Source: Sandarakinorhabdus cyanobacteriorum (lineage in GTDB: Bacteria > Pseudomonadota > Alphaproteobacteria > Sphingomonadales > Sphingomonadaceae). From it: a stretch of DNA of 64,000 nucleotides. Position numbers and translations under genes: made by a program. The notes below the pieces were generated by a model. That model was not told the DNA's origin. It saw nothing but the letters and a program-made list of their open reading frames with translations, and searched no databases. Shown here one piece after another: positions 17,195 to 32,346 of the stretch (position 1 is its first letter; each line of letters opens with the position of its first letter). The DNA lies in NCBI RefSeq assembly GCF_002251755.1, contig NZ_NOXT01000108.1, positions 1 through 64,000 of the forward strand. The letters run 5' to 3'.

Positions 17195-17500
17195 ATGGCA
17201 AGCAAGGCAAGCGCCGGCAGTGTCACCAGGGCCGATCTGGCAGACGCCGTGCATCGCGAAATCGGTCTCTCGCGCACCGAATCGGCCCAACTGGTCGAAG
17301 CCGTGCTTGATCGCATCTGCGATGCGCTGATCGCCGGCTCCAACGTCAAGATTTCCAGTTTCGGCAGCTTCGTCCTGCGCAACAAGGGCCTGCGCGTCGG
17401 CCGCAACCCGAAAACCGGCGTCGAAGTGCCGATCGAACCGCGCACCGTGCTCACCTTCCGGCCCAGCCAGCTGCTGCGCGAAGCCATCAACCGCGGTTGA
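17195..17500 (+). CDS. ihfA: Integration host factor subunit alpha
   Basis: A 101-residue HU/IHF-fold DNA-bending protein. [24 protein letters not shown] is the start of the beta arm, and [20 protein letters not shown] is the C-terminal IHF-alpha signature. ATG 17195 is preceded by GGGGGAGA, a strong Shine-Dalgarno, so a frame open from 17180 is ignored. The gap after fabH (17083-17194) probably carries its own promoter. The merR gene starts within or just after its stop. Confidence 0.93.
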   Translation: MASKASAGSVTRADLADAVHREIGLSRTESAQLVEAVLDRICDALIAGSNVKISSFGSFVLRNKGLRVGRNPKTGVEVPIEPRTVLTFRPSQLLREAINRG

Positions 17501-17502
17501 TC

Positions 17503-17862
17503 GTGGCGGAATCCGTCTCTGGGAAGGCCGAAGGCGCATTCCGCACAATTTCCGAAGCCGCTGATGAAATCAGCGTGCCCGCGCATGTGCTGCGCTTCTG
17601 GGAAACCCGCTTTTCCCAATTGCAACCGCTGAAGCGCGCCGGCGGCCGCCGCTATTACCGCCCGGCCGACATGGCGCTGCTGCGCCGGATCAAGGCGCTG
17701 CTGCAGGATCAGGGCATGACCATCCGCGGCGCGCAGCTGGCGTTGGGGGCCAAGCCCGCCCCGCCGCCAGCCGCCGAAACCGTGGCCCCGGCCGGGCCCG
17801 GCATTGACCGCTCTGCCCTGCTCGCCATCCGCAACCGGCTGGCCGCCGCACTGCTGGCCTGA
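17503..17862 (+). CDS. MerR-family transcriptional regulator
   Basis: About 119 residues with an N-terminal MerR winged helix-turn-helix: [32 protein letters not shown], then [32 protein letters not shown]. An Ala/Pro-rich tail follows and there is no metal-binding Cys cluster, so the effector is unlikely to be a metal. It follows ihfA, as in many alphaproteobacteria. I prefer GTG 17503; TTG 17497 would overlap the ihfA stop (TTGA). Its target is unknown. Confidence 0.85.
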   Translation: MAESVSGKAEGAFRTISEAADEISVPAHVLRFWETRFSQLQPLKRAGGRRYYRPADMALLRRIKALLQDQGMTIRGAQLALGAKPAPPPAAETVAPAGPGIDRSALLAIRNRLAAALLA

Positions 17863-17868
17863 CCGGCC

Positions 17869-18582
17869 ATGAAGGTCGTCGCCCTGTTCAGCGCGAAGGG
17901 CGGCGTCGGCAAATCCTCGCTGGCAGCCAGCCTTGCTCATGGCGCTGCCACCCGCAGCGGCCGCCGCACCCTGCTCTGGGATCTGGACCCACAGGGCGCT
18001 TCCGGCTGGTTGCTGGGTGTTGAGCCCAAGGCCGGCGCCAAGGCGCGCAAGGGCCTCGCCGCCGCCAGCCTCGCCGATCTCATCCAGCCATCGGCCTTTG
18101 CCAATCTTGATGTGCTGGCGGCTGACCGGTCGCTGCGCCGGCTGGAGGCTGACCTTGCCGGCGAAGACAGCGAAAAGCGCCTGAAAAAGGCCCTGAAGCC
18201 GCTGGAAGACCGTTATGACCGGGTCATCCTCGATTGCCCGCCCGGCCTCACCGAACTGGCCGATCAGATGTTCCGCGCCGCCGATCTCATCGTCGTGCCG
18301 GCCATCCCCTCGCCCTTGTCCGGCCGGGCGCTGGATCAATTGACGGGGCATCTTTCCGCCGAAATGAAAACACCGCCACCGCTGCTGCCGGTGTTTTCCA
18401 TGGCCGATCGCCGCAAGGCGCTGCACAAGGCCGCACTGGCCGCCCACCCGGACTGGCTGGTGATCCCCTATGCCAGCGCGGTCGAAGCCATGGCGGCCAC
18501 GCGCCAGCCGGTCGCCAGCGGGCCGGCCGCAACCGCCATCAACGCGCTATGGGCAGCGGTGGAGCGGCAGCTTTCGGCCTGA
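17869..18582 (+). CDS. Orphan ParA-family ATPase
   Basis: A 237-residue deviant-Walker ATPase. KGGVGKSSLAASLAHG is the Walker A region near residues 11-26, LLWDLDPQGASGWLLGV the switch I/A' region, and VILDCPPGL the Walker B. No parB or centromere-like repeats follow, so this is an orphan ParA-like protein rather than a segregation module. It starts seven bases after merR and probably belongs to the same transcript. It ends 19 bases from the convergent malonyl-CoA reductase gene. The cargo is unknown. Confidence 0.85.
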   Translation: MKVVALFSAKGGVGKSSLAASLAHGAATRSGRRTLLWDLDPQGASGWLLGVEPKAGAKARKGLAAASLADLIQPSAFANLDVLAADRSLRRLEADLAGEDSEKRLKKALKPLEDRYDRVILDCPPGLTELADQMFRAADLIVVPAIPSPLSGRALDQLTGHLSAEMKTPPPLLPVFSMADRRKALHKAALAAHPDWLVIPYASAVEAMAATRQPVASGPAATAINALWAAVERQLSA

Positions 18583-18601
18583 TCGCCCCACCGGCTGCGC
18601 A

Positions 18602-21600
18602 TCACACCGTCAGGCTCATCCCGCGATAGATGCGGCTGCGATAACGGCTGTCTTCCGCATCGGGCAGCGGCGCACCGGCCAGCAGCACGGCGCGGGCAAA
18701 GCGGCGCACCTCTTCCTGATGCTCGGCCTCGCTGCGCGGCTCTTCCGAGCGCACGCGGCGGGTCAGGTTGATCTGGTTCACCGCCACCTCGTGCACCAGC
18801 CGCTCATTCTCCACCGCGATGGTCGCGGTAAAGGCGTGCAGCGTCGTCTTGACGAAATTGGCCAGCGCAAAGGCCCCCTTGGCGCCTTCGCCCATCGGCA
18901 CATCCGGCGACACCAGCACCAGCTGGCAATGATCGAACAGCGACACCTTGCGGGCGATGCGGAAATGGTGGGTCAGGTTGTGCTCCACCACCTCGGCAAA
19001 GCCGGCACCGTCCAGCGGCTCGTCACCATCGAACAGCCGGTCCGGCAACGGCGCCAGCGGTGTTGAAACGATGGTGGTCGGATGGCCCCACTTGGCCAGC
19101 GCCTGGTCCATGGCGGTTTCGATATCGCCATCAATCACCAGCGTTTCGACCCGGTCGGCACCCTGGCCCACATGGCCGCGGATCGCCGCGCCAGCCGCCG
19201 CCGTGCCAGTGATCAGCACCACGCGCGCCACATCGGTGTCCAGGAAGCCCTGGGCCGCCGCGCCGAGATAATCGGCGAGATGCTCACCCACCAGCCACAC
19301 GGTCTTGCCGCCCATCTGGGCCAGCCGCTCCGCCTTGGGGCTGCCGAACAATTCGCGTTCGGTATGGCTGCGCTCCACGTTGAGGCCGCCCGAAGGCATG
19401 AAGGTTTCGCCCGACACGGCGCGATCCGCCAGGAAGAACACCGTCGCCTGCGCCACTTCGGTCTCGGTCGGCATCTTGCCCAGGTGCAGCTGGCTCAGCA
19501 CGCCGCCCCGCACCTTGGCCGCCTCGCGGCCGATCTGGGCCACCGGCAGCCACGGCACATCATCAGGCGGCACGCGCAGCAGCCAGTCATGCTCGTCGCG
19601 GGTCTGCCAATCGGTGCCGATCAGCCAACCACCCAGCCGCAACCGGCGCAGTAGCTTGGCCGCCAGCGGCGGGGTCAGGATGAACCGGTCCCAGCAACAG
19701 CGCTCATCGCCTTCGCGGGCACAGGCCAGCGCCAGGTCGCGCAGCGCCTGCGGGTTGGAGCGGTCGTGGCTCAGCTGCACGCTGTCGTTGCGCGCCAGCT
19801 TCGAGAGCAGCTGCGCCACCGGCGCCCCGCCGCGCACCGCCTTGATCACGGCGGCGTGCACGGCGTTCAGCCGCTTGTTCTCCAGGATCAGGCGGCCGCG
19901 CCGATCAAACAGGCCCGGCTTGCCGCCCAGGCCGGCCAGGCGGTCGCCGTCCACCGGGCCGGGCGCGATGGCGTTGATCTGGATCTGCGGGCCGAGATGC
20001 CGGGCCATGGATTCGACCATGGCGCGCTGGCCCGATTTCGACACCGCATAATCAGTGCGGTTCGGGTACGACACGGCGAGGAACTTCTCCCCACCGAAAT
20101 AGCTGGAAACATTGAGGATATAGCCGCTGCCCTGTTTGCGCATCAGCGGCACTACCATCTGCATCAGGGCATAGTTGGAGATGAGGTTGGCAAACTGGGT
20201 GTGGCGGAACGCGCTCACCTCCATGTCCACCGCCATCTCCTCGGCGCCCGAAATGCCGGCATTGTTGATCAGATAATCGATGCGGCCAAAGGCCTTCAGC
20301 GTTTCGTCCACGGCGCGGCGCAGGGAGGCCATGTCGGCCACGTCCACACCCGCCAGCGTGCGCACCCGGCGCTCGACGCCGGCAAAGCCGATGTCCTGCA
20401 ATTCGCCAACGATGCGCTCGCGCGCGGCGTCCAGCTCGCTCTCGCGGCGGGCGACCATCATCACCTTGGCGCCGGCCAGTGCCAGCAGCCGCGCCAGCGC
20501 GCCGCCAATGCCGGCCGAACCGCCGGTGATCAGCGCCACCTTGCCCAGATGCAGGCCCGTGATGTTTTCCGCCGTGCCCACCAGCGCACGGCGCGCACCG
20601 GTCGCCTTGGCGATGCTCTTGGGCAGATAGAGGTTGATCGGATCCACCTGCCGGTCGGTCAGCAGCAGGCGCGCGGCCTGGCCAGCGGCGAAGTCGCGGT
20701 TTTCCACCTCGCCATTGCCATAGCGCACGATCTGGTTGCCCCAGATCACCCGCGGCGTCTTGCCCTGCGCATGCGCCACCCGGGCCTCGTCGCGCCACAC
20801 GCGGAGCAGCTCCTCGATGGCGGCGCGCTCCACATCGGCCCACAGATTGCCGGCGCCATCATCGCCGTTGGTGATGAACACCACGCGCGGATCGGCGGCC
20901 AGATCGGTGCTGCGCTGCCAGTAACGGTCAAGCGTGCGGGCCAGCGCGATCGCGCCTTCCAGCTCGTCATCCACAAAGCGTTCGACATCGGCATCCGTCG
21001 CCTCGCCCAGCGCACCGGTGAAATAACCGGGGCCGCGGGTGGGCAGGATCACCGCGCCATCGATGGCACCGCCGGCCGAGAATTCCGCCAGCGCTTCATC
21101 CATGGCAACATGGTCATGGCGCGGGAAGCGCACCGCCGTCACGCCAGCCGGTAGCCGGTCCTGCGCATCGTCCAGCGCCGATTGGGCGTGATAGCCCAGC
21201 AGCACGCGCGCGCCCTGCGCAGCAAACAGGCCGGCAATGGCCAGGCCATCGTCCAACTGGTTGCCGGCGGCGACCAGAATGGATCGGCCATCGCCATCAA
21301 TGGCGCGCATGTCGGGCCGGTGCAGGAATTCGCTGCGCGATTCCTGCGGCACCGCCATGCCGTGCGTCACTTCAAAATCATGCGCGGCAAAGGCAGCGCT
21401 TTCATCGCTGCCCATGAACACGCAGGCATTGGCGATATCAGCCGGCGTCGGGAAGGTCTTGGCGCGGGCCTCGCCCTCAACGCTGCGCTCCAGCGCCATC
21501 AGATCAAAGAAATGATTGGCCGTGCTGCCCGGCGCGTCGCCCTTCAGGCCGTCCATCGCGGCAAACACGGTGCGGATGCGTTCGGATGCAATCGGGCCGG

Positions 21601-22242
21601 GATAAAGCGTGTTCACCCGGATACCACGCCCACCCAGTTCGCGCGCCAACCGCTTTGACAGGATGTTCAGCGCCGCCTTGGGCACCGTGTAGGCGGCGCG
21701 GCCGAAATAATCGGTGCGGCTGAAGATGGTGGAAACATTGATGATGCTGCCGCCCTCGCCCATCGCAGGGGCAGCGGCGCGCACCAGGTTCCACGCCACC
21801 ACCATGATGTTGCGGGCGGCATCGCCCACCGTCTCATTGTCGGGCGTGCCTTCCAGTTCGTCGGCCGACAGCGGCAGCGCGCCCAGCACCTGCTTGGGGC
21901 CGGCCGAACCGGCATTGTTGACCAATATGTCGATGCGGCCGTGGCGGGCCACGACCTCGGCAATGCCGGCGCGCACCGATTCGATGTTGGCGCCGTCCAT
22001 CGTCACGATGCTGGCCGATCCGCCGGCATCGGCCACGGCGGCTTCCATCGCGGCGGTGGTGCGGGCGGCATCCCGGCCGCTCATCACCACGGTTGCGCCT
22101 TCGGCCAGATAACGGCGCACGATGCTGCCGCCCAGATTGCCGGCCGCCCCGGTGATCAGCGCCACCTTGCCGGCCAGCCGGCCAGGGCGATCTCCCTGCG
22201 GAGCAGGTACGGGCTCACCGCCCTTGGTCTTCGACATCGCGT

Positions 22243-22246
<4 letters not shown>
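18602..22246 (-). CDS. mcr: Bifunctional malonyl-CoA reductase
   Basis: A 1214-residue, NADPH-dependent cytoplasmic enzyme. By family knowledge it reduces malonyl-CoA to malonate semialdehyde (C-terminal half) and then to 3-hydroxypropionate (N-terminal half). Length matches Chloroflexus MCR (about 1220 aa). The N-half SDR has TGAAGNLGGS at 33-42, NNAGSAG at 110-116 and catalytic Ser172, Tyr186 and Lys190 (YTVPK). The C-half SDR has TGGSAGIGG at 574-582, NNAGISG, Ser714/715 and YAVSK (Tyr733, Lys737). Each half also carries a degenerate SDR-like segment (about 316-560 and 1000-1214). The family landmarks LHLGKVALITGGSAGIG and LTHHFRIARK are present. ATG 22246 overlaps the propionyl-CoA synthase stop (ATGA). 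M4 at 22237 is an alternative start. Confidence 0.93.
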
Positions 22247-27747
<5,501 letters not shown>

Positions 27748-27911
27748 GGCTCTGCCCTTTTGCTGGCCGCGGGAATCGGCAGAGGCCGTCCAGCGGACAG
27801 GAAAATTGAATGAGGGCAGGCCTTAGGGAAAGATTATGTCCCCGCCAAGGAATATTGGGTTCTATTATTGCCGGTGCGACATTCTGCCCTGCCGCACGGC
27901 AATGCCCGGCC
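27748..27911 (-). promoter_or_regulatory. Upstream region of the pcs-mcr operon
   Basis: A 164-bp gap upstream of pcs, also downstream of the sugar-phosphate transferase gene, and AT-richer than its flanks between about 27800 and 27880. On the minus strand it contains a CATAAT box (27833-27838) that could be a -10. No clear -35 or operator is visible, and no regulator gene is adjacent. The pcs-mcr promoter should be here. Confidence 0.45.
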
Positions 27912-29375
27912 TCAAAGGGCGTTCTTGGGCAGCAACACGGCCCCAACCGTGCGGATCAGGATATAGAAATCCAGCAGGATCGACCAGTTGTCGATATAGT
28001 AAAGGTCATGCTCGAAGCGCTTGATCAGCTTCTCTTCGGTGTCGGTCTCGCCGCGCCAGCCGCACACCTGGGCCCAGCCGGTGATGCCCGGCTTCACCTT
28101 GTGCCGCGCGGCATAGCTTTGCACCACATCGGAAAACAGCCGGCCGCCCGCGCGGGTTGATGGCGCATGCGGGCGCGGGCCGACCAGGCTCATGTCCCCC
28201 AGCAGCACGTTGAACAGCTGCGGCAGCTCATCCAGGCTGGTGCGGCGCAGGATACGGCCCACCCGCGTCACCCGCGGATCATCGCGAGTGGCCTGGTTGA
28301 TATTCTTGAATTCCAGCTGGTTGTGATACATCGACCGGAACTTGAAACAATCGAAGGTGCGATTGTTGAAGCCCTCGCGCGGCTGGCGGAACAGGATCGG
28401 CCCGGGCGAATCCAGTTTGATGGCGATCGCCACCGCCAGCAGCACCGGCCAGATGAAGGCCAGGATGATCAGCGTCAGCAGCTTGTCCTCGATATTCTTG
28501 GCCACCGCCGAAAGCCCGCCAATCGGCCGGTCAAACAGGGTCATCACCGGCACATCGCCCAGGATCACCACCGGCCGCCGGGCATAGGTGAAGGCGACCA
28601 GATCGGGCCCGAGCCGCACCTTCACCGGTGTCAGCGCCAGCCGGGTGACAATTTCCTGCAAGCGCCGCTCGGCCGCCCAAGGCAGCGCCACCACCACCTG
28701 ATCCACCAGCCCGTCGCGGATCATCTCGATCAGGGTCGTCAGATTGCCCAGCACCGGCACGCCGGCAACATCGGCCGGCCGCCGTTCGGGCGAACGATCA
28801 TCAAACATGCCGATCAGCGTGATGGTCAGCCGCTCATCCGATTGCACATATTGGGCAAAGCGCAGCCCCTGCTGGCCAGTGCCAAAGATCGCCACCCGTT
28901 CGTTGAACGTGCCGCGGGTTTTCAGCCGGCGCACACAGATGATGTCGATGGCACGCACCGAACAGAGCGACACCGCGCCCAGGGCCAGCCAGCTGACCGC
29001 CCAGCCCCGCGACACCTGATCCGATTCCTTCAAGAGATAGCCCAGGGTGATCAGGAACACCGCCGTCAGCAGCCAGGCCATCACCACCCGGTTCCAGCCC
29101 TTGCGCACCGAAAACTGCGCATCAATGTCGTAGGCGCCCAGGCTTTCGGCCAACAACGCATAGGCCGCCGCGCCCAGCAGCACCACGCGGCTGTGGGTGT
29201 CGAGCGTGCCGCCGAAATCCCACACGCCAATGGCAATCAGGACCAGGCCGCTGCTCGCCGCCGCCAGAAATTCGACAACGCGTCCCAGCGTGATGGCGAT
29301 GCGGAGCGGCACGCCCTTGCGGCTGGCGCCGGGTTCAGTGGCCATTGGCGGCAAAATGGGTCGTTCTGAATTCAT
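27912..29375 (-). CDS. Polyprenyl-phosphate sugar phosphotransferase (EPS initiation)
   Basis: A 487-residue polyisoprenyl-phosphate hexose-1-phosphate transferase of the WcaJ/GumD type. It loads the first sugar onto undecaprenyl phosphate at the inner membrane. Four N-terminal helices (about 25-150) are followed by a nucleotide-binding-like domain ([18 protein letters not shown]) and a membrane re-entrant helix near 310-330. The catalytic domain contains [55 protein letters not shown] and [20 protein letters not shown]. It is part of the exosortase/EPS locus, divergent from the small XrtV accessory gene. The first sugar (probably glucose) is inferred. Confidence 0.92.
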   Translation of the reverse strand: MNSERPILPPMATEPGASRKGVPLRIAITLGRVVEFLAAASSGLVLIAIGVWDFGGTLDTHSRVVLLGAAAYALLAESLGAYDIDAQFSVRKGWNRVVMAWLLTAVFLITLGYLLKESDQVSRGWAVSWLALGAVSLCSVRAIDIICVRRLKTRGTFNERVAIFGTGQQGLRFAQYVQSDERLTITLIGMFDDRSPERRPADVAGVPVLGNLTTLIEMIRDGLVDQVVVALPWAAERRLQEIVTRLALTPVKVRLGPDLVAFTYARRPVVILGDVPVMTLFDRPIGGLSAVAKNIEDKLLTLIILAFIWPVLLAVAIAIKLDSPGPILFRQPREGFNNRTFDCFKFRSMYHNQLEFKNINQATRDDPRVTRVGRILRRTSLDELPQLFNVLLGDMSLVGPRPHAPSTRAGGRLFSDVVQSYAARHKVKPGITGWAQVCGWRGETDTEEKLIKRFEHDLYYIDNWSILLDFYILIRTVGAVLLPKNAL

Positions 29376-29489
29376 TCAGCACTGGAACTTTGCTAAGAAA
29401 AATTTACTGGTTGGCGCGACTGCCGTTTGAATCAGCATGGTCACATCTGGCCGTGTTGGTATAGAGGCAAGTGCGAGGGAGATGATTGG
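29376..29489. promoter_or_regulatory. Divergent promoter region, EPS transferase / XrtV accessory
   Basis: A 114-bp divergent gap containing a short AT-rich run (GCTAAGAAAAATTTACTGG) and a TATAGA box at about 29460 toward the forward gene. It must hold start signals for both genes. No operator is recognisable. Confidence 0.4.
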
Positions 29490-29747
29490 ATGGAAACACC
29501 ATATGATTGGGTGACGGTGATGGCGTTTGCCGTCTTAATCGTCCTGTTCCTGCAACGCAGTCAGGGCGAACCGCGCGACCATCTCTGGCAGTATCTGGTC
29601 GCGTCTGTCGGCTGCGCGGTGACCAACTATCTCGGCAACGAAGCGATGAAGAGCGGGGAAATCACCCTGCATGGCGGGGCGCTGCTGCTGTTCGCTGGCA
29701 CGCTGGGCTTCATCTGGCGCGTGCTCAAACCCTTCGATCACGGCTGA
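29490..29747 (+). CDS. XrtV sorting system accessory protein
   Basis: An 85-residue membrane protein with two to three hydrophobic segments (about 8-21, 34-48 and 60-76). It resembles the small accessory protein found beside exosortase V in sphingomonads. I start at ATG 29490, preceded by GAGGGAG; upstream in-frame starts add an unlikely polar N-terminus. It lies on the opposite strand from the rest of this arm, divergent from the glycosylphosphotransferase and convergent with epsI. The role in sorting is unknown, and the family assignment is from recall of the neighbourhood and sequence. Confidence 0.7.
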   Translation: METPYDWVTVMAFAVLIVLFLQRSQGEPRDHLWQYLVASVGCAVTNYLGNEAMKSGEITLHGGALLLFAGTLGFIWRVLKPFDHG

Positions 29748-29770
29748 GCCGCTGCAAGGGCGGGCGGCCA

Positions 29771-30478
29771 TCACGCGCCACCCGCCGTTCGCGCCAACGT
29801 CCGGCCGATCAGGGCCGGCAGGGCCCGTGGCGCAATTGCCTGCAACATCGTCTGGGAAAACACCCGCATCGTCGCCAACACCTGCGGTGACGGTTCGGCC
29901 GCCACGCTCAACCGCACCAGAATGCCGTCGGCGATATAGCCGTCCCACTGCTGGCGCAGCTTCACCAGCCGCTGTTCGGTGCCGCTGGTCGGCAGATCAT
30001 CGCCAATGCGGGTCCAGTACGTGATGGTTTCCACCCGCGATTCGTTGCGCGCCACCAGATCACGCACCGGCAGGCGCAGCCGGGGCCCGACATCCAGCAC
30101 CGATGTGCGCACATTCTCGATCGAAAAGCCCGCCGCCGAATAACAGACCTCGGGCCGGTGCAACTGCAGCGAATCGCTCTGGATCGGGCCATAGGCCATG
30201 ACCAGGATGATCGGCAGATTGCCCGGTGCCTCATACAGGCGGGCGAGCTGGTCGCCATAAAGCTTGTCCGCCAGCGAGCCTTCGCGCGGCTTTGGCAGCA
30301 CGATGCTGGACGTGGGCACGACTTCCCACTCGCCCAGCCGTTCCGGCACGATGTCGTTCAGCGTCGTGCCATCCGGCATCAGCACCAGCCGGTCACGCGG
30401 CGTCAACGCCACGGCACCGGCAGCCCCGGCCGCCAGCGCACCGCCCACCAGAAAATCCCGGCGCGATGGCCCGCTCAT
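29771..30478 (-). CDS. epsI: Exosortase-associated protein EpsI (V-type)
   Basis: A 235-residue exported protein with a Tat-type leader (SRRDFLVGGALAAGAAGAVAL). It carries the EpsI landmark LHRPEVCYSAAGFSI with its conserved Cys (about residue 116). EpsI proteins always accompany exosortases and are thought to act in polymer or protein processing in the periplasm; the biochemical role is unknown. I start at ATG 30478, which overlaps the exosortase stop by four bases (ATGA), as in many exosortase-EpsI pairs. Confidence 0.85.
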   Translation of the reverse strand: MSGPSRRDFLVGGALAAGAAGAVALTPRDRLVLMPDGTTLNDIVPERLGEWEVVPTSSIVLPKPREGSLADKLYGDQLARLYEAPGNLPIILVMAYGPIQSDSLQLHRPEVCYSAAGFSIENVRTSVLDVGPRLRLPVRDLVARNESRVETITYWTRIGDDLPTSGTEQRLVKLRQQWDGYIADGILVRLSVAAEPSPQVLATMRVFSQTMLQAIAPRALPALIGRTLARTAGGA

Positions 30479-31392
30479 GCCACGACACCCTTCGATTCCA
30501 GCCGATTGCGCAGCGGCGTCAGCACCCAATCCAGCGCAAAGATCAGCAACAGGGCCGAGACAAAGGTCACCATGCCGGCAAAATTGTGCAGATAACCCTG
30601 CGCCCAGGCATTGCCGAGATAATAGGTGATCAGCACCAGGGCCGCGACGCGCACGCCGTTGGCCAGAATGGCAATCGGGATCACCATCGCAAGCAGCAGC
30701 ATCGAATAGGCCGGGTTCGAACCCCGCAGCAGATAGACATAGAACAGGCCAATGGCTGAAAGACTGACCAGCGAATTCAGGCCGGCGCAGGCATCTTCCA
30801 CCAGCAACTGATAGGCGCCGACATAGATGGTCACACCCAGCCGGGCGATCGGATAATCCATCGCGGCCAGCGAATCGGTGACGATCTGCGACACGAATTC
30901 TTTCAGCGGCAAGGTGATCTGGTCCAGGAACCAGCCGGGCAGCGGAATGACAAAGCCCAGATAGAAAATCGGGAACCACAGCATGCGCAGCACTGCCATG
31001 CCCCAATATTGCTGGATCACCGCCACCATCGCGAGCAGCAGTGCCGCCGCCTCGATGCTGATGAACTCAAACGCCCGGCCGCCAATGTAAACCACCATGG
31101 CAACCGCGAGCAGAAGCGCGGTGAGCACCGGATTGCCCGGCCGCTGCAGCCGCACGATATCGTTCCAGCGCCGCATCACCAGCCAGATGCCGGTCACCAG
31201 CACGATCACACCGTGTACGCCGGATTCCTCCTGCCAGGGGCCACGCGCCAGGCTGACAATCGTCGGCAGGGCCAGCACCGCCAGCCCGGCAGCCAATGGC
31301 CACTGGTTGCGCACGAAGGCGCGGACATCGGGTCCAGCCGCTGTCCTGCCTGTCGCTGCGCCAACCGCCTGCGATGCGGCTTCAGAAGTCAT
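30475..31392 (-). CDS. xrtV: Exosortase V (XrtV)
   Basis: A 305-residue inner-membrane cysteine transpeptidase-like enzyme with about eight helices. The exosortase triad is visible: Cys202 in VEDACAGLNSL, Arg248 in ANGVRVAAL and His269 in GYLHNFAG. By family knowledge it cleaves C-terminal sorting tails and passes the protein to a surface glycan. Type V is chosen because a V-type EpsI and the small accessory gene adjoin it; a different exosortase class is possible. Its start overlaps the upstream ATPase gene by 11 bases. No substrate with a sorting tail is found in the window. Confidence 0.88.
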   Translation of the reverse strand: MTSEAASQAVGAATGRTAAGPDVRAFVRNQWPLAAGLAVLALPTIVSLARGPWQEESGVHGVIVLVTGIWLVMRRWNDIVRLQRPGNPVLTALLLAVAMVVYIGGRAFEFISIEAAALLLAMVAVIQQYWGMAVLRMLWFPIFYLGFVIPLPGWFLDQITLPLKEFVSQIVTDSLAAMDYPIARLGVTIYVGAYQLLVEDACAGLNSLVSLSAIGLFYVYLLRGSNPAYSMLLLAMVIPIAILANGVRVAALVLITYYLGNAWAQGYLHNFAGMVTFVSALLLIFALDWVLTPLRNRLESKGVVA

Positions 31393-32302
31393 TCAGCACG
31401 GCTCCCACCACCGCGCAGCGCGCCGCGGCAAGTTGATCCGCCAATACGCTGACATCCTTGTAATAGGTCTGGTTGGTGCGGCCGACCACCAGGGCATAGG
31501 CCGCCGCGCCGGCGATGTTCAGCGCATCGGCGCTGGTGTTGGCCGCCGGCGTGTCAAACAGCACCAGATCATATTCGCGCAGCAGCGTGTTGACACCGTC
31601 GCGGAACCGGTTGCCCGAAAGAAGTTCCTGCGGGCGGCTGGTCGGCGGGCCGGCGGTGATCACGGCCAGACCGGGCAGAACATTGGCATTCACCACGCGT
31701 TCCGGGCGGGCCACCTGCAGGGCCAGGAAGCTGGACAGCCCCGGCGCATTGGGATCAAGCCCGAAGATCTGATCCTGGCGCGGGCTGCGCATGTCGGCAT
31801 CAACCAGCAGGATCTTGTACCCCACCTGCGCCAGCGCAACAGCCAGATTGGCCGCGACATAGGAACAGCCATGGCCATCGGCCGTGGCCACCACCGCGAG
31901 GCCGCGACGGCCATTCTTGATGTGCTGGGCAATCACCTGCGTGCGCAGCATGCGGATGGCTTCGGCCCGCACCGATCCGGGATCGGAAATGACGATCAGC
32001 TCGTCCGACGTCGGACGACGCACGACATTCTGCAACGCCATGGCGTTGATCAGCTGTTCGCGGGCGCGGTCCAGCTCTTCCGATGTGATATAGCCGATTT
32101 CCAGCGCCGCCTGGTCAAAGTCCAGACCACGCTCGGCGGCATGCTGCGCCACATGCGCCGCCTGATCCTGCGACAGATAGCCAAGCCGGGTCAGCACATC
32201 GCGGATCGGCGCATCATAACGTTCGCCGCCGGCGACCCGAACCCGCTCGACAACATTGGCCTCAACGTCCTCGAACGGGACTTCCTGTTCGTTGTTATCC
32301 AT
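31382..32302 (-). CDS. EPS-associated P-loop ATPase, BY-kinase-like with degenerate Walker A
   Basis: A 306-residue cytoplasmic protein related to the EpsG/CpsD bacterial tyrosine-kinase partners of Wzz proteins. An N-terminal domain (about 30-95) resembles the MshEN/GspE N-domain (IRDVLTRLGYLSQDQ, then ALEIGYITSEELDRA). The ATPase part has ADGHGCSYVAANLAVALAQ at 141-159 where Walker A should be. The usual GEGKT/S Lys is replaced by Cys146. Walker A' (LLVDADMRSPRQ, 165-176) and Walker B (VLFDTPA) remain. The protein ends in AVLNDF with no C-terminal tyrosine cluster, so autokinase activity is doubtful. It lies between wzz and xrtV. Confidence 0.8.
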   Translation of the reverse strand: MDNNEQEVPFEDVEANVVERVRVAGGERYDAPIRDVLTRLGYLSQDQAAHVAQHAAERGLDFDQAALEIGYITSEELDRAREQLINAMALQNVVRRPTSDELIVISDPGSVRAEAIRMLRTQVIAQHIKNGRRGLAVVATADGHGCSYVAANLAVALAQVGYKILLVDADMRSPRQDQIFGLDPNAPGLSSFLALQVARPERVVNANVLPGLAVITAGPPTSRPQELLSGNRFRDGVNTLLREYDLVLFDTPAANTSADALNIAGAAAYALVVGRTNQTYYKDVSVLADQLAAARCAVVGAVLNDF

Positions 32303-32346
32303 TCACCTGTCCTTGCGCAGCCACTGCCCGTTGCCCCGTCCGGGTA

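Noticed and set aside
17869-18582. Chromosomal parAB partition locus
   Set aside because: No parB, no parS-like repeats and wrong neighbourhood.
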